From Kitasatospora sp. SUK 42 (GTDB taxonomy: Bacteria; Actinomycetota; Actinomycetes; Streptomycetales; Streptomycetaceae), in the NCBI RefSeq assembly GCF_015776785.2, contig NZ_LFMD02000007.1, forward strand, positions 421,127 through 485,126: 64,000 nt of DNA. The letters run 5' to 3'. Each line of letters begins with the position of its first letter. The stretch's first letter is position 1. Below, one piece after another: positions 21,183 to 27,675 of this stretch. Both the position numbers and the translations under genes were made by a program. The notes beneath the pieces are model-generated. The model did no database searches. It was not told where the DNA came from and was given only the letters and a program-made list of their open reading frames with translations.

Positions 21183-23594
21183 ATGACCATCTTGTTCGAG
21201 TCCACCGTCCCCCAGGAGGAACCCGCGGAGCACCGGGCCTTCACGGCCGAGCTGTTCGGGCGGGCACGTGAGACGGCCGAGCTGCTGCGGCTGCTCGCCG
21301 ACCCCGCCGTACCGGGCGTGCTGCTGTACGGCCTTCCGGGCAGCGGCAAGACCCGGCTGGCGTCCGCGGTCGCCGAGCAGTACCGGGCGGCGGGCACGGC
21401 CGCCGGAAGTTCCTCCCCGGAGACACTGTTGACGATTGATCAGATCGAGCCGGGCGAGTACCCGATGCTGCTGGCCCGGTGTGCGTCGAGTGGCGTGAAG
21501 CTGCTCGCGACCGGTCGGCGGCCGCCCTCCGGCGCCGGCGCGGCATACCGGGTGGACCCGCTGGCCGTTCCGGTGGACTGGTCGCCGACGGATCTGGACG
21601 CCTTCTGCCGCACCCCCTCGGTGCAGGTCTTCACGGCCGCCCGGCGGACCTGGAGCCCGGGCTTCACCGTGACCTCGCGGAACCAGCAGACCGTGGGCCG
21701 GATCTGCGTGGAACTACGAGGCCTACCAGGTGCGTTGGTGCTCGCGGCTCGGGTGGCCGCGCTGGAGGGCGTCGGCACCGTGCTGGCCGCACTCGGCGGG
21801 GCCAGGGGGGACGGACCCGCGAGCGACCCTGCGGGAGGCGGGCTTCCGGAAGGCGGACTTCCGGCGGGCGGGCTTCCGGGCGCCGGGGCGGAGGCGGGCC
21901 GCGTGGTGGCCTCCCCGGTCGAGCCACCCCTCCCGCCTGCGGACCGGTCACCAGGCCAGTCGCCGGACCTGTTACCGGGACGATCGGCGGGGCGCCCCTC
22001 AGGACGGTGCGGCCCGCTCGGCGCCGACGAGGCGCGACTGATGTCCTGCACCCCCCTGTTCGTCGGCGGCTTCGGAGCCGAGGCGCTCCGGGCGGTGTCC
22101 GGGATCGCGCCGAACGCCTTCCCGGCGGCGCTGGAAGCCCTGCTCGATCGGCAGTCGCTGACGCTTGAGGACCGGCCGTCCGGCCGACTGGACGGTACGG
22201 CCGAGACACGGCTGCACGTCCCGTTCGGCGACCTGCCCGAGGCCCGGCCCGCCGACGGTCCGTTCGCCAGCCTCACGCTCCGCCATGCGCGCTACTACGC
22301 CCGGCTCGCCGCCGGGGCCCGTCGGCGGCTGGCCTCCGGCGACCAGTCGACGGCCCTGCTCGCCCTGCGCGTCGAGGAGGCCAACCTCCGGCGGGCGGTC
22401 GACACACTGACCGGCCACGGGCTCACCGCCGAGGCCCTCGACCTGATGGAACAGCTACTCGCCCACGCCCGAGTCGTCGGCCTCGGCCCGGACTGGACCG
22501 ACCGGCCCACCGCGCCGCTCGGCGCCGCCCGTCCCATCGGCATCACCGATGAGCGGGCACGGGCCCGGCTCGCGCTGATCCGCGCCGAGGCCCGGCTGCT
22601 CGACGGCGACCACGAGTCGGCGACCGCCCTGCTGGACGAGGCCGAGGCGGCCTCACCCGCGCCCGACCGGCCCCGGAGCATGCCCGATGAACCCGCCACG
22701 GCGGCCCGACTCCTGCGGCTGCGGGGCCTGACCGGGGTCGACCGGGACCCCGCCCGGGCCCTCACCGCGCTCACCGCGGCGGCGGAACTCCTCCACGCGG
22801 GCGACGACGAACCGGAGGCCCTGCGCGTCGAGCTGGAGGCCGCCCTGGCCTCGCTTCGACTCGGCCGTACCGGGCCCGCCGGCGCACTGGCGGGCCGGGT
22901 GTTGACCGCGGCGCGGCACCGGGGGGACGTGCTGCTGGTCGGCACAGCCCTGCTGCATCTGGGCCTGCTCGCCGCCGCCGACGGCGATCCGTCCTCGGCC
23001 CGCGCCCACTACGCCGAGGGGCTGGCCCATCTGCGCCCACTCGGCGCGGTCGCCACGCTCGGCGCGCTGGTCGGCCTGGTCGCGAGCCCCCTGCGCCCCG
23101 CATCGGCGCGGGCGACCGACGCCGCCCGGCTGCTGGGCAGCTTCCATGCGGAGCGATCCGGCATTCCCGGTGATCCCACCGATCCCGATCTGGCCACCGC
23201 CCGGATGCTGCCCGGCATCCGCCGCCGGCTCGCCGAGGACGATTTCACCCACGCGCTGGCGGCCGGTGCGGCCACTGCGCTCCTGGACCTGCTCTGCTCC
23301 CTCGCCGGGTCGAGCTCCACCGGAACGGCACCGAAACAGCAGTTGACCAGTCGTCAACTGGAGGTCTCCCTCCTGGTGGCCGACGGGCTGAGCAACCACC
23401 AGATCGCACGCCGCCTGGGCATCTCGGAGTGGACGGTGGTCAACCACCTCCGCGAGGCGATGCGACGGTTGCAGTGCTCCTCGCGGGTCGGCGTCGCCGG
23501 CTGGGTGCACCGCTCGGGCCGCCGTCCGGGCCCCGCTCGCGGCACGCGGCGGGGCCCGGACGACGCGCCACTCGGCGAGTCCGTCAGCCGATGA
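21183..23594 (+). CDS. Large LuxR-family ATP-binding regulator with a TTA codon
   Basis: An 803-residue LAL-type or STAND-like regulator. The P-loop is GLPGSGKT (50-57) after a short N-terminus. The middle has a low-complexity insertion (codons about 215-275) and TPR-like helices (ALLDEAEAA, AELLHAGDDEPEALR). The C-terminal LuxR HTH is LTSRQLEVSLLVADGLSNHQ then IARRLGISEWTVVNHL (about 720-765). The ATG at 21183 has CCGGAG six bases upstream and is preferred over the GTG at 21159. Codon 264 (21972-21974) is TTA, implying dependence on the bldA tRNA. Its 3' end overlaps the stop of a precursor-peptide gene on the other strand by 11 bp. Confidence 0.86.
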   Translation: MTILFESTVPQEEPAEHRAFTAELFGRARETAELLRLLADPAVPGVLLYGLPGSGKTRLASAVAEQYRAAGTAAGSSSPETLLTIDQIEPGEYPMLLARCASSGVKLLATGRRPPSGAGAAYRVDPLAVPVDWSPTDLDAFCRTPSVQVFTAARRTWSPGFTVTSRNQQTVGRICVELRGLPGALVLAARVAALEGVGTVLAALGGARGDGPASDPAGGGLPEGGLPAGGLPGAGAEAGRVVASPVEPPLPPADRSPGQSPDLLPGRSAGRPSGRCGPLGADEARLMSCTPLFVGGFGAEALRAVSGIAPNAFPAALEALLDRQSLTLEDRPSGRLDGTAETRLHVPFGDLPEARPADGPFASLTLRHARYYARLAAGARRRLASGDQSTALLALRVEEANLRRAVDTLTGHGLTAEALDLMEQLLAHARVVGLGPDWTDRPTAPLGAARPIGITDERARARLALIRAEARLLDGDHESATALLDEAEAASPAPDRPRSMPDEPATAARLLRLRGLTGVDRDPARALTALTAAAELLHAGDDEPEALRVELEAALASLRLGRTGPAGALAGRVLTAARHRGDVLLVGTALLHLGLLAAADGDPSSARAHYAEGLAHLRPLGAVATLGALVGLVASPLRPASARATDAARLLGSFHAERSGIPGDPTDPDLATARMLPGIRRRLAEDDFTHALAAGAATALLDLLCSLAGSSSTGTAPKQQLTSRQLEVSLLVADGLSNHQIARRLGISEWTVVNHLREAMRRLQCSSRVGVAGWVHRSGRRPGPARGTRRGPDDAPLGESVSR
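23523..23562 (-). terminator. Hairpin downstream of the precursor genes, inside the LuxR 3' end
   Basis: 14-bp perfect stem (23523-23536 with 23549-23562) and 12-nt loop. It starts 22 bp past the stop of precursor A on the minus strand, a suitable terminator for the precursor transcript, yet lies within the last codons of the plus-strand LuxR gene. Confidence 0.6.
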
Positions 23595-23751
23595 CGGCGA
23601 TCGTGACGAGCGAGAGGATGACGAGCGTGACGGTCGGGGTGACCTCCACCTCGGCCGAGACGTCGGCGACGCCGGTGGTGGCGAGCTCCTGGATCGCCGC
23701 GTTCGGGGTGGTGTAGGCGGCGTAGCCGCCCATCAGATCGGCAGAACTCAT
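23584..23751 (-). CDS. RiPP precursor peptide A (cysteine-free)
   Basis: A 55-residue peptide starting MSSADLMGGYAAY, with CGGGAG six bases before the ATG. Residues 1-29 match precursor B at 27 of 29 positions (differences at 21 and 25), while the C-terminal parts diverge, the pattern of a conserved leader and variable core. After AEVEVTP (33-39) the tail is Thr, Val, Ile and Leu rich: TVTLVILSLVTIAVIG, with Thr40, Thr42, Ser47 and Thr50. There is no Cys. Adjacent kinase-like, HopA1-like and luciferase-like oxidoreductase genes suggest a class V lanthipeptide-related pathway, with Ser/Thr dehydration as the likely modification. The leader/core boundary is not determined. Confidence 0.75.
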   Translation of the reverse strand: MSSADLMGGYAAYTTPNAAIQELATTGVADVSAEVEVTPTVTLVILSLVTIAVIG

Positions 23752-23796
23752 GTCGAACTCCCGTGAGATGAAGGGGGAATCGGGTCTGTGAACAGA

Positions 23797-23973
23797 TCAG
23801 AGCTGGGCGGTGATGGTGACCACGATCACGGAGATCGTCTCGGTCCACGGGGTGGCCGTGAGGATCGGGGTGGACTCCACCTCGGCCGCGACGCCGGTGC
23901 TGGCGAGCTCCGCGATCGCCGCGTTCGGAGTGGTGTAGGCGGCGTAGCCGCCCATCAGGTCAGCAGAACTCAT
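23797..23973 (-). CDS. RiPP precursor peptide B (cysteine-free)
   Basis: A 58-residue paralogue of precursor A, 45 bp upstream of it and probably co-transcribed. The start at 23973 is chosen over the ATG at 23979 because it reproduces MSSADLMGGYAAY exactly and has GACAGG six bases away. After AEVESTP (30-36) the tail contains PWTET then ISVIVVTITAQL and carries seven Ser/Thr (39, 41, 44, 46, 48, 53, 55). No Cys is present. Two precursors with one leader could give a two-component product or two variants made by the same enzymes. The reading frame stays open upstream through Pro/Asn/Ser codons made by the repeat tract, without a usual start codon. Confidence 0.75.
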   Translation of the reverse strand: MSSADLMGGYAAYTTPNAAIAELASTGVAAEVESTPILTATPWTETISVIVVTITAQL

Positions 23974-23991
23974 GATCATCCTGTCGACTCG

Positions 23992-24085
23992 TCGGATTCG
24001 GGCTCGTATCGGGCCCGGGTCCGGACTCGGATTCGGGCTCGGGTCCGAACTCGGGTTCGGGTTCGGGTTCGGACTCGGATTCGGG
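23992..24085. repeat. Hexanucleotide repeat tract in divergent promoter region
   Basis: About 15 degenerate copies of a 6-nt unit, reading TCGGGT / TCGGAC / TCGGGC on the plus strand, with an uninterrupted core GGGTTCGGGTTCGGGTTCGG. It lies between the precursor start (23973) and the enzyme operon start (24240), in the presumed 5' UTR or promoter of the precursors. Confidence 0.75.
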
Positions 24086-24103
24086 CGAGGAGCGAACTCC
24101 TCG
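24086..24103. promoter_or_regulatory. Palindrome adjoining the repeat tract
   Basis: CGAGGAG (24086-24092) and CTCCTCG (24097-24103) are perfect complements around CGAA. This may be an operator or an RNA hairpin for the precursor transcript. Confidence 0.4.
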
Positions 24104-24203
24104 ACCTCCTTGAGCAGATCAGCCTTTCGCCGTCAGTGCCCAGTAGCAGGAAAGTGGGGGCGTCCTACCCCTTGCCCCCTCGGACCTGACAGGTTCCTGC
24201 CCG

Positions 24204-24232
24204 TGGTCACCGCCGATCGGCATCCCTAGCGT
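24204..24232 (+). promoter_or_regulatory. Candidate leaderless promoter of the RiPP enzyme operon
   Basis: TGGTCA (24204-24209), a 17-bp spacer and TAGCGT (24227-24232), with the ATG at 24240 exactly 7 nt after the -10. Since no Shine-Dalgarno precedes that ATG, a leaderless mRNA is likely. Confidence 0.4.
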
Positions 24233-24239
24233 GGCCGCC

Positions 24240-25421
24240 ATGGCAGCGACAGTCTCGACCCCACCAGCAAGGCCGGCAGCCGACCGGGTCGGCCCCGACC
24301 GCACCCCGGGGCTCTTTGAGTACGCACCCGAAGTCCCGGTGGCACTGGCCGCGTTGGGCTTCGCCCCCCTGGACCCGGACAGTGTGGTGAGCCATCTCGG
24401 CCGCAACGACTCGTGGGCGGGGCGCACCACGGACGGCACCGGCGTCTTCATCAAACGGCTCGACGGCCAGGCTCCGGACGGAGCCGACCGCTACGACCGC
24501 TCCTGCGCCTTCGAGTCGGCCCGGGCCGGGGCCGGCGCACTCTCCTGGGAGTCGCCGGCGCTGCTCGGCGGCGATCGGAAGCGGTTGGTGCTGGTCTTCG
24601 ACCTGCTGGTGGACGCCGTCACCGGGAACACCCTCGCCGACGACGGGGGCTTCGACACCGAACTCGCCCGGCGGGCCGGCCGGGCGCTCGCCGAGCTGCA
24701 CGGCTTCCGGGCTGCCGACGTCCGACCGAAGCCCCGTTCCGGTACGAGCACCGGCCGCCGGCTGGCCGCGCTGACCGTGGCCGAGTACGCCGCCAGCAGC
24801 GGCGCCGAACTGGCCCTCTGGGGGCTGCTCCAGCAGGACCGCCGACTGCACGGCGCCCTACGGGAGTTGAACGCCCGATCGGCCGCCGCCGACCACCGTC
24901 CGGTCCACGGCGACTTGCGGCTGGACCAGTTCCTGCTCTGCGACGGCACGCTCCAGCTGACCGACTGGGAGGAGTTCCAGCTCGCCGATCCGGCGATCGA
25001 CCTCGGCGGCTTCGTCGGGCAGTGGCTGTACCGTACGGCGAGCCGGATGTTCACCGGTGTCGACACCGACGAGGTCGCGACCGACCCCGACCCCGACCCC
25101 GGACTCACCGACGCCGACGGCGGCCACCCCGCCGACGCCCACGGCACCCTCATGCGCAGCGGAGAGCGCGAACTCGCCGCCGTCCTACCGGTGATCAGTG
25201 CCTTCTGGCAGGGCTACCGACAACACGCCGACCGCCTCGATCCCGAGCTCGCCGAGCGGGTGGTCGGGTACGCCGGCTGGCACCTCTTCGACCGCACCAT
25301 GGCCACCGCCAGCGTCCAGCCCACGCTGAGCGCGGTTCAGCGCGGCATCGCCGGCGTGGGACGCGGGGCACTGCTCGCCCCGGACCGGTTCATCGAGGCG
25401 ATCGGGCTGGTGGCGTCGTGA
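24240..25421 (+). CDS. Phosphotransferase (kinase-like) RiPP enzyme, class V lanthipeptide type
   Basis: A 393-residue protein of the aminoglycoside phosphotransferase/kinase fold. VFIKRL (Lys72) fits the ATP-binding lysine, HGDLRLDQ (223-230) the catalytic loop, with Gln in place of the usual Asn, and TDWEEFQLADPAIDLGG (241-257) the metal-binding Asp segment. In class V lanthipeptide pathways (LxmK, SprPT) such a protein phosphorylates precursor Ser/Thr before elimination. The next gene encodes the HopA1-type partner and overlaps by 4 bp, giving the diagnostic pair. Start: the ATG at 24240 fits a leaderless transcript; a GTG at 24231 is the alternative. Not an antibiotic kinase by context. 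Confidence 0.82.
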   Translation: MAATVSTPPARPAADRVGPDRTPGLFEYAPEVPVALAALGFAPLDPDSVVSHLGRNDSWAGRTTDGTGVFIKRLDGQAPDGADRYDRSCAFESARAGAGALSWESPALLGGDRKRLVLVFDLLVDAVTGNTLADDGGFDTELARRAGRALAELHGFRAADVRPKPRSGTSTGRRLAALTVAEYAASSGAELALWGLLQQDRRLHGALRELNARSAAADHRPVHGDLRLDQFLLCDGTLQLTDWEEFQLADPAIDLGGFVGQWLYRTASRMFTGVDTDEVATDPDPDPGLTDADGGHPADAHGTLMRSGERELAAVLPVISAFWQGYRQHADRLDPELAERVVGYAGWHLFDRTMATASVQPTLSAVQRGIAGVGRGALLAPDRFIEAIGLVAS

Positions 25422-26500
25422 CCCACCTGTCCGAGCAGCTCGCGGCCGCACTCACCGACATCGATCTCACCGAGTACCCGCAGGCCGTCACGGTGGACGG
25501 TCACCGCATCACCGCCGACTCACCGCGCGGCCTGCGGATCGCCCTGGGCACGGCGCTCTACGAGCAGTGGCACGCCGGCATCGACCGGGCGCGCCACGAC
25601 CGGGCGCGCGCCGCCACTCGACTGCCCCGCCGTGACGTGGAGTTCGAACGGCGGCTGATATCGGCGACACCGCACTCGACGACGCTCGCCCCCGCCCGGC
25701 TGCGCACCGCCGTCCCGTCCGAGACCGGAGCCGGGGCCGGGGCCGGGGACGCCGCCGCGGAGTTCACGGTCGAGCTGAGCGGCGTGACGGTCCGCGTCCC
25801 GGCCTCCGCCGTCCGGAGCGACGGCCCGCGACCGGCGGACACGCCCGTGACCGTCGAGCTGCCCGCCGTCCGCCCCGCGGTGTCCCCCGGCTTCCTGCTG
25901 GTGGACGGGCCGTACGGCGGGCCGACCGAGGGCGAGTCGCTGCGGCGGCTCTACCTGCACGTCGAGGACCCCACCGCCGCGCCCGCGCTCTGGTCGGCGC
26001 TGCTCCGGGAGCTGGCCGCCCGCTCTCTGCGGTACCGGGCCAAGGTGCTCTCCCGGCCCTGGTCGTACCCGCGTCGCGACGCGGTCGTGCTCTACCTCCC
26101 CCAGGCCCACACCGGCGAGTTGGAGGCCCTGGCGGCGGCGCTGCGCGACCTGCCCGGCCTCGGCACGCGGACCTCGGTCTTCGCCCACGCCCTGGGGCCG
26201 GGCATCGCCACCGCCGACGAGCCCGGCGACACCAGGGCCGGGTGGCGCGGCCGGAGCTTCGGCCAGCACCGGGCGGCGGCGGTGGCCGAAGGAGTGCTCC
26301 GTCACGCGGCCGCCCCGAACGGCCCGAACACACCGGACGGCCCGGACGGCCCGAACACACCGGACGCCCCGGACGGCCCGGACGGCCCGGACGGCCCGGA
26401 TCGGCAGGGCGGTCCCATCGCATCGGCGCTCGCCGCCTCGGTCGCCCGATCGCTGCGCGACGCGGCCGCCGACCCCACCGACCCGTCGCGCAACGGCTGA
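25418..26500 (+). CDS. HopA1-like RiPP lyase, class V lanthipeptide type
   Basis: A 360-residue protein starting at a GTG that overlaps the preceding stop (GTGA). The second half matches the HopA1 family named after a type III effector: LSRPWSYPRRDAVVLYL (211-227), ALGPGIATADEP (258-269) and GRSFGQHR (278-285). In class V lanthipeptide clusters (LxmY, SprH3) this family is assigned the elimination of phosphate from pSer/pThr. Residues 301-332 are a Pro-Asp-Gly repeat from tandem codons, probably an unstructured insertion. It is translationally coupled to the kinase-like gene and lies 5 bp before the oxidoreductase, so all three form one operon. Confidence 0.8.
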   Translation: MTHLSEQLAAALTDIDLTEYPQAVTVDGHRITADSPRGLRIALGTALYEQWHAGIDRARHDRARAATRLPRRDVEFERRLISATPHSTTLAPARLRTAVPSETGAGAGAGDAAAEFTVELSGVTVRVPASAVRSDGPRPADTPVTVELPAVRPAVSPGFLLVDGPYGGPTEGESLRRLYLHVEDPTAAPALWSALLRELAARSLRYRAKVLSRPWSYPRRDAVVLYLPQAHTGELEALAAALRDLPGLGTRTSVFAHALGPGIATADEPGDTRAGWRGRSFGQHRAAAVAEGVLRHAAAPNGPNTPDGPDGPNTPDAPDGPDGPDGPDRQGGPIASALAASVARSLRDAAADPTDPSRNG

Positions 26501-26505
26501 ACGGC

Positions 26506-27516
26506 ATGCGGATCTCCGTCCTCTTCCCGCACGCCCTCCGCGACCAGGCCGACCTCACCGCGCTGACGGCGCTGGCCTCGCTGGTGGGCGGCGGCGCGGC
26601 CGACCGGCTCTGGCTCGGGCAGTCCCTGACGGTGGAGAGCCACCAGGCGCTGGCCTGGCTGGCCGGCACCGGGCGGCGGATCCCGGTCGGTCTCTCGGTC
26701 ACGCTGGCCGCCCTGCGGCACCCCTTCGAGGCGGCCGCCCAGGCCCGGTCCTTGGCCGTGCTCACCGGACACCGGCCGGTGATCGGCTACGGCGCGGGCG
26801 AGCCCTCTTTCGTCGGCGGCCTGCTGGGCGCCCCCTACGCCCGGCCGGCCGCGGCCGTCGCGGACTACGTCGGGGCCGTCCGCACGCTGTTGGACGACCA
26901 GCCGGTCGCGCCACTCGCGCCGGACCTGCCTTCCGCCGCGCCCCGGCTCCGGCTCCCTCACCGGGAGCACCCGCCGGCGGTCGAGCTGGGCGCGGGCGTC
27001 CTGCGGCCCGCCATGGCCCGTGCGGCCGGGCGGGTCGCGGACGTCGCGATCACCTGGATGACTCCACCCCGGTACCTGGCCGAGGTCCTCGTCCCCGCCC
27101 TGGCCGAAGGCGCGGCGGCGGCCCGGCCGGCGACCCCGCCGAAACCGGCGGCCCCGCCGAGAGTGGTGACCGTGGTGCACGCCGCCGTCGCCCGGCCGGA
27201 CCGCCACCCGATGGTGCTGGCCCAGAACGGCGCCGGCCGGCACCTGCGCGCGCCGCACTACGCCGACATGCTCCGCCGCGCGGGCCTGCACCTGGACACC
27301 CGTGACCCGGTGGCCGGCGCCCGCGAACTCGTCGAGTCCGGTGTCTTCCTCTACGGCTCGCCCGAGGTGCTGGCGACCGAGCTCGCCGCCTACGGAAAGG
27401 CGGGAGTCGACGAGGTGGTGTTGAACCCCGCCGGCGTGGTGCTGACCCACGGGTGGAACGCCGCGCTGACCGACCTCACCGAACTCCTCACCCACGTGGC
27501 ACCGCGGATCGGCTGA
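26506..27516 (+). CDS. Luciferase-like (F420-dependent type) oxidoreductase
   Basis: A 336-residue LLM-class flavin/F420 oxidoreductase, third gene of the RiPP operon (5-bp gap). Family features: the N-terminal strand MRISVLFPH, VIGYGAGEPSFVGGLLGAPY and the C-terminal GVDEVVLNPAG. In the lexapeptide pathway an F420H2-dependent reductase (LxmJ) reduces dehydroalanine to D-alanine; the context makes a similar role, reducing Dha/Dhb in the precursor, the best guess. Cofactor choice between F420 and FMN cannot be settled from sequence alone. A longer frame to 26242 runs through the HopA1 gene and is rejected because the ATG at 26506 gives a standard N-terminus. Confidence 0.8.
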   Translation: MRISVLFPHALRDQADLTALTALASLVGGGAADRLWLGQSLTVESHQALAWLAGTGRRIPVGLSVTLAALRHPFEAAAQARSLAVLTGHRPVIGYGAGEPSFVGGLLGAPYARPAAAVADYVGAVRTLLDDQPVAPLAPDLPSAAPRLRLPHREHPPAVELGAGVLRPAMARAAGRVADVAITWMTPPRYLAEVLVPALAEGAAAARPATPPKPAAPPRVVTVVHAAVARPDRHPMVLAQNGAGRHLRAPHYADMLRRAGLHLDTRDPVAGARELVESGVFLYGSPEVLATELAAYGKAGVDEVVLNPAGVVLTHGWNAALTDLTELLTHVAPRIG

Positions 27517-27567
27517 GGCGCCCGCCCCACCGCGACGTGGGCCCGGCTCACCGGCCGACCACGCGTC

Positions 27568-27614
27568 GTCAGGAGCCCCGTGCCGCCCGCGCCGCCGGGC
27601 ACGGGGCTCCTGAC
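27568..27614 (+). terminator. Strong terminator after the RiPP enzyme operon
   Basis: Perfect 17-bp stem (27568-27584 with 27598-27614), 13-nt loop. It isolates the three-gene operon from the SARP gene. Confidence 0.8.
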
Positions 27615-27675
27615 CAGGGGTGATGCGGTCGGTATCATGCGCCCGGGGGGTTTTGCGGGCGGAGGGGGACGGCCG

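Noticed and set aside
23974..24120. N-terminal extension of precursor B through the repeat tract (Pro-Asn/Pro-Ser codons)
   Set aside because: The frame has no ATG, GTG or TTG before 23979, while precursor A begins at the equivalent MSSADLM with its own ribosome-binding site.
23788..24229. Plus-strand frames through the repeat tract (GFGLGS-like and RTRVRV-like)
   Set aside because: They exist only because of the repeat, lack start signals and run into the enzyme promoter.
24240..25421. Aminoglycoside-resistance kinase
   Set aside because: Although the fold matches, it overlaps a HopA1-like gene and faces precursor peptides, which fits the class V RiPP kinases better.
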